From positions 1-64,000 of the forward strand of contig CALWFB010000004.1 in the NCBI GenBank assembly GCA_944377485.1: a DNA stretch of 64,000 nucleotides, written 5' to 3'. Positions 62,555 through 64,000 of the stretch are shown here, one piece after another; within the stretch, counting starts at the first letter, position 1; each line of letters starts with the position of its first letter. The translations under genes and the position numbers were made by a program. The notes beneath the pieces were generated by a model. That model was not told the origin of the DNA. It saw only the letters and a program-made list of their open reading frames with translations, and searched no databases. This stretch comes from an uncultured Clostridia bacterium (lineage in GTDB: Bacteria; Bacillota; Clostridia; Christensenellales; UBA1242).

Positions 62555-63370
62555 TTATTTTGTAAATACCAATACTCTATCTATTCCGTTAAGGTCTAGC
62601 ACAGATTCTACAAAATTAAAATCATTAAATAATGAAATGATTGGTTGTTTTTGATTGTATCCTATCTCCAATATCAACATTCCACCATCATTTAAATGTT
62701 TTCGTGCCTCATTATGAATATCGTTAAAGAACTTCAAGCCCATATCTCCGCCATCTAGTGCAAGTATTGGGTCATAGTCTTTTACTTCTTTATCCAAATC
62801 TTCAATTTCATCCGTTGCAATATATGGAGGATTTGAAACTATTAAGTCAAATTTCCCGTCCACTTTATCAAACATATCACTCTTTAAAAATTCTACATTT
62901 ACCTTGTTGATTTTTGCATTCTTTTTGGCAATCTGCAATGCTTTATTTGATATATCTGTTGCAAGCATTTCAATATCAGAATTTTTTTTGATGGCAATGG
63001 CAAGACAACCACTACCAGTACACAGGTCTATACAAGACTTATAACCCTTTTCATTAATATACTTCAAAGTTGTATCTACAACAACTTCACTATCTTGACG
63101 AGGAGATAAAACATTCTCATCAATATAAAATGTCATACCATAAAAATATGCTTTTTTGAATAATTTGTCTATTGGAATATCTGTATCCAATCTAATCGTT
63201 GCATATTCTCTAATCGTCTGTTCGGTCATGTCATCTATATCTTCAATCAATGTCAGTTCAGTTCTTGGCACGTTTAAAACTTCGGACACAATAAAATCTA
63301 CATCAGCACTATCTTTTTCGTGCTGACAATATAAATCCTTTAATTCTTTTCTTAATTCAATCAATTTCAT
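62555..63370 (-). CDS. prmC: Release-factor glutamine methyltransferase
   Basis: 271 residues. Rossmann methyltransferase with DLCTGSGCLAIAIKKN (SAM loop) and the IVSNPPYIATDE motif (NPPY) that binds the Gln side chain. N-terminal helical domain (1-75) is normal. It methylates the GGQ Gln of RF1, encoded next to it. No clear Shine-Dalgarno site, and no convincing leaderless promoter either. Confidence 0.95.
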   Translation of the reverse strand: MKLIELRKELKDLYCQHEKDSADVDFIVSEVLNVPRTELTLIEDIDDMTEQTIREYATIRLDTDIPIDKLFKKAYFYGMTFYIDENVLSPRQDSEVVVDTTLKYINEKGYKSCIDLCTGSGCLAIAIKKNSDIEMLATDISNKALQIAKKNAKINKVNVEFLKSDMFDKVDGKFDLIVSNPPYIATDEIEDLDKEVKDYDPILALDGGDMGLKFFNDIHNEARKHLNDGGMLILEIGYNQKQPIISLFNDFNFVESVLDLNGIDRVLVFTK

Positions 63371-63381
63371 ATAATTTTTTA

Positions 63382-63425
63382 ATAAAAAAATACGTGCCTA
63401 TTCTGCGCATGCAAAAAAGACACGT
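63382..63425 (-). terminator. Terminator-like hairpin after rpmE
   Basis: Minus-strand ACGTGTC/GGCACGT arms with a long loop, then a T-run. It may partly separate rpmE from prmC. Confidence 0.45.
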
Positions 63426-63432
63426 AAATTGG

Positions 63433-63651
63433 CTATTTCAATTTATGTTTTTTATTGAATCTATCTACACGACCTTCGGTATCAACGAGTTTTTGTTGAC
63501 CAGTAAAGAATGGATGACATTTATCACAAACTTCAAGTCTAACTGTATCTCCCTCTTTTACACCTGGTTTTGAAGTTTTACCTTTGAACTCATGACCGCA
63601 AGCACATAGAAAAGTCACTTCTACGTAATTTGGTTGGATATCTTTCTTCAT
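63433..63651 (-). CDS. rpmE: 50S ribosomal protein L31, zinc type
   Basis: 72 residues with zinc ligands in CACGHEFKG and EVCDKCHPFFTG, hence the zinc-dependent form rather than the paralogue used under zinc shortage. AAGGAG precedes the ATG and a consensus promoter lies upstream. Confidence 0.97.
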   Translation of the reverse strand: MKKDIQPNYVEVTFLCACGHEFKGKTSKPGVKEGDTVRLEVCDKCHPFFTGQQKLVDTEGRVDRFNKKHKLK

Positions 63652-63680
63652 AACTACTCCTTAATTATTCTAGCGAAATG

Positions 63681-63709
63681 ATTATACCTTGAAAATAGTC
63701 ATTTGTCAA
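63681..63709 (-). promoter_or_regulatory. Promoter of rpmE
   Basis: TTGACA (63709-63704), 17 bp, TATAAT (63686-63681), overlapping the end of murC. Confidence 0.8.
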
Positions 63710-64000
63710 CCATTTTTTGAAGAACTTTTAATAATCTTTTTGGCTACACAATCAATATCCCCTGCTCCAACGAATGCTATTGCTCGCTCTTTTCCTATAA
63801 AATTAAGTACATTTTTAATGCTAGTTGCGTATTTTATGTTATTATTATATTTTTTTAATTCCATATACAATTCATGTGCACTAATTCCACAACTCGGTCT
63901 TTCACGAGCAGGATATTCTTTATATATACACAAATCATCTACTTCTTTTAAGACCGATATAAATTCAGACAAAAACATTTTTGTTCGAGAATAAGTATGT
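63706..64000 (-). CDS. murC: UDP-N-acetylmuramate--L-alanine ligase MurC, C-terminal fragment cut by window edge
   Basis: The frame stays open to the window edge. Reading from the edge, HTYSRTK is the MurC domain III start (usually HTYTRT), followed by IYKEYPARERPSCGISA, matching the DIYPARE motif, and VGAGDI near the end. Only the last 98 or so residues are present. MurC adds L-Ala to UDP-MurNAc in peptidoglycan synthesis in the cytosol. The fold is normal here; the N-terminal and ATP domains lie outside the window. Confidence 0.85.
   Translation of the reverse strand, partial: HTYSRTKMFLSEFISVLKEVDDLCIYKEYPARERPSCGISAHELYMELKKYNNNIKYATSIKNVLNFIGKERAIAFVGAGDIDCVAKKIIKSSSKNG

Noticed and set aside
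1-64000. CRISPR arrays, rRNA, tRNA, insertion sequences, integrases
   Set aside because: I looked for regular spaced repeats, rRNA and tRNA signatures, and recombinase or transposase motifs; none were seen.

Overview
The window is about 64 kb of very low-GC bacterial DNA. It looks like an uncultured, probably gut-associated member of the Bacillota (Clostridia-like). Supporting signs are the S10-spc-alpha ribosomal gene order, a small KOW protein between map and infA, zinc-ribbon forms of S14, S4, L24 and L31, strong Shine-Dalgarno sites, U-rich intrinsic terminators, and surface proteins with SipW-type signal peptides. Species cannot be named from sequence alone. There are no rRNA or tRNA genes, CRISPR arrays, transposases or integrases. 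The one clear stable RNA is tmRNA (16686-17036).

Layout. 1-2370 is a surface-protein locus: 132-bp tandem repeats, then two tail-to-tail TasA/camelysin-like genes flanked by a perfect 79-bp inverted repeat. Only the right-hand gene has a promoter, a ribosome binding site and a complete signal peptide; its leader is a chain of eight hairpins. I read this as an invertible, phase-variable fibre or surface-protein switch, and it is the best candidate for an undescribed system here. 2371-14900 holds housekeeping and envelope genes: mnmA, a TM2 protein, an RpiB-like isomerase, a radical SAM enzyme, a lipoprotein, an SPFH/zinc-ribbon cluster, a TVP38-type membrane protein and two GT-C-type membrane proteins. 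14983-26272 carries glycolysis (pyk, gpmI, tpiA, pgk) and the trans-translation/RNA-decay group (ssrA, smpB, rnr, secG). A barnase/barstar-like module plus an orphan gene lies between ssrA and smpB, with a possible ssrA remnant at its far edge. 26338-33871 has an ArsR regulator, a CoA-transferase, an acyltransferase, trpS with a structured upstream region, and a GNAT acetyltransferase.

33913-38356 is the str group in reverse (tuf, fusA, rpsG, rpsL). 38591-42397 is an accessory block: an XRE regulator divergent from a SLOG protein across a shared inverted-repeat operator, two paralogous small proteins, a DUF2188 protein and a lectin-like surface protein. 42618-57935 is one long minus-strand ribosomal block from rpsJ to rplQ, including secY, adk, map, infA and rpoA, headed by a 278-nt structured leader. 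The right end has an RNHCP protein, two convergent unknown genes, prfA, prmC, rpmE and the C-terminal end of murC, cut by the window edge.

A theme across the window is probable leaderless transcription. Eight genes without a Shine-Dalgarno site have a sigma-A-type promoter whose -10 box ends only 6-7 nt before the ATG, so the predicted transcript starts at or next to the start codon. They include smpB and rnr. Where the usual ORF start conflicted with the ribosome binding site or promoter, the start chosen here is the one supported by those signals.
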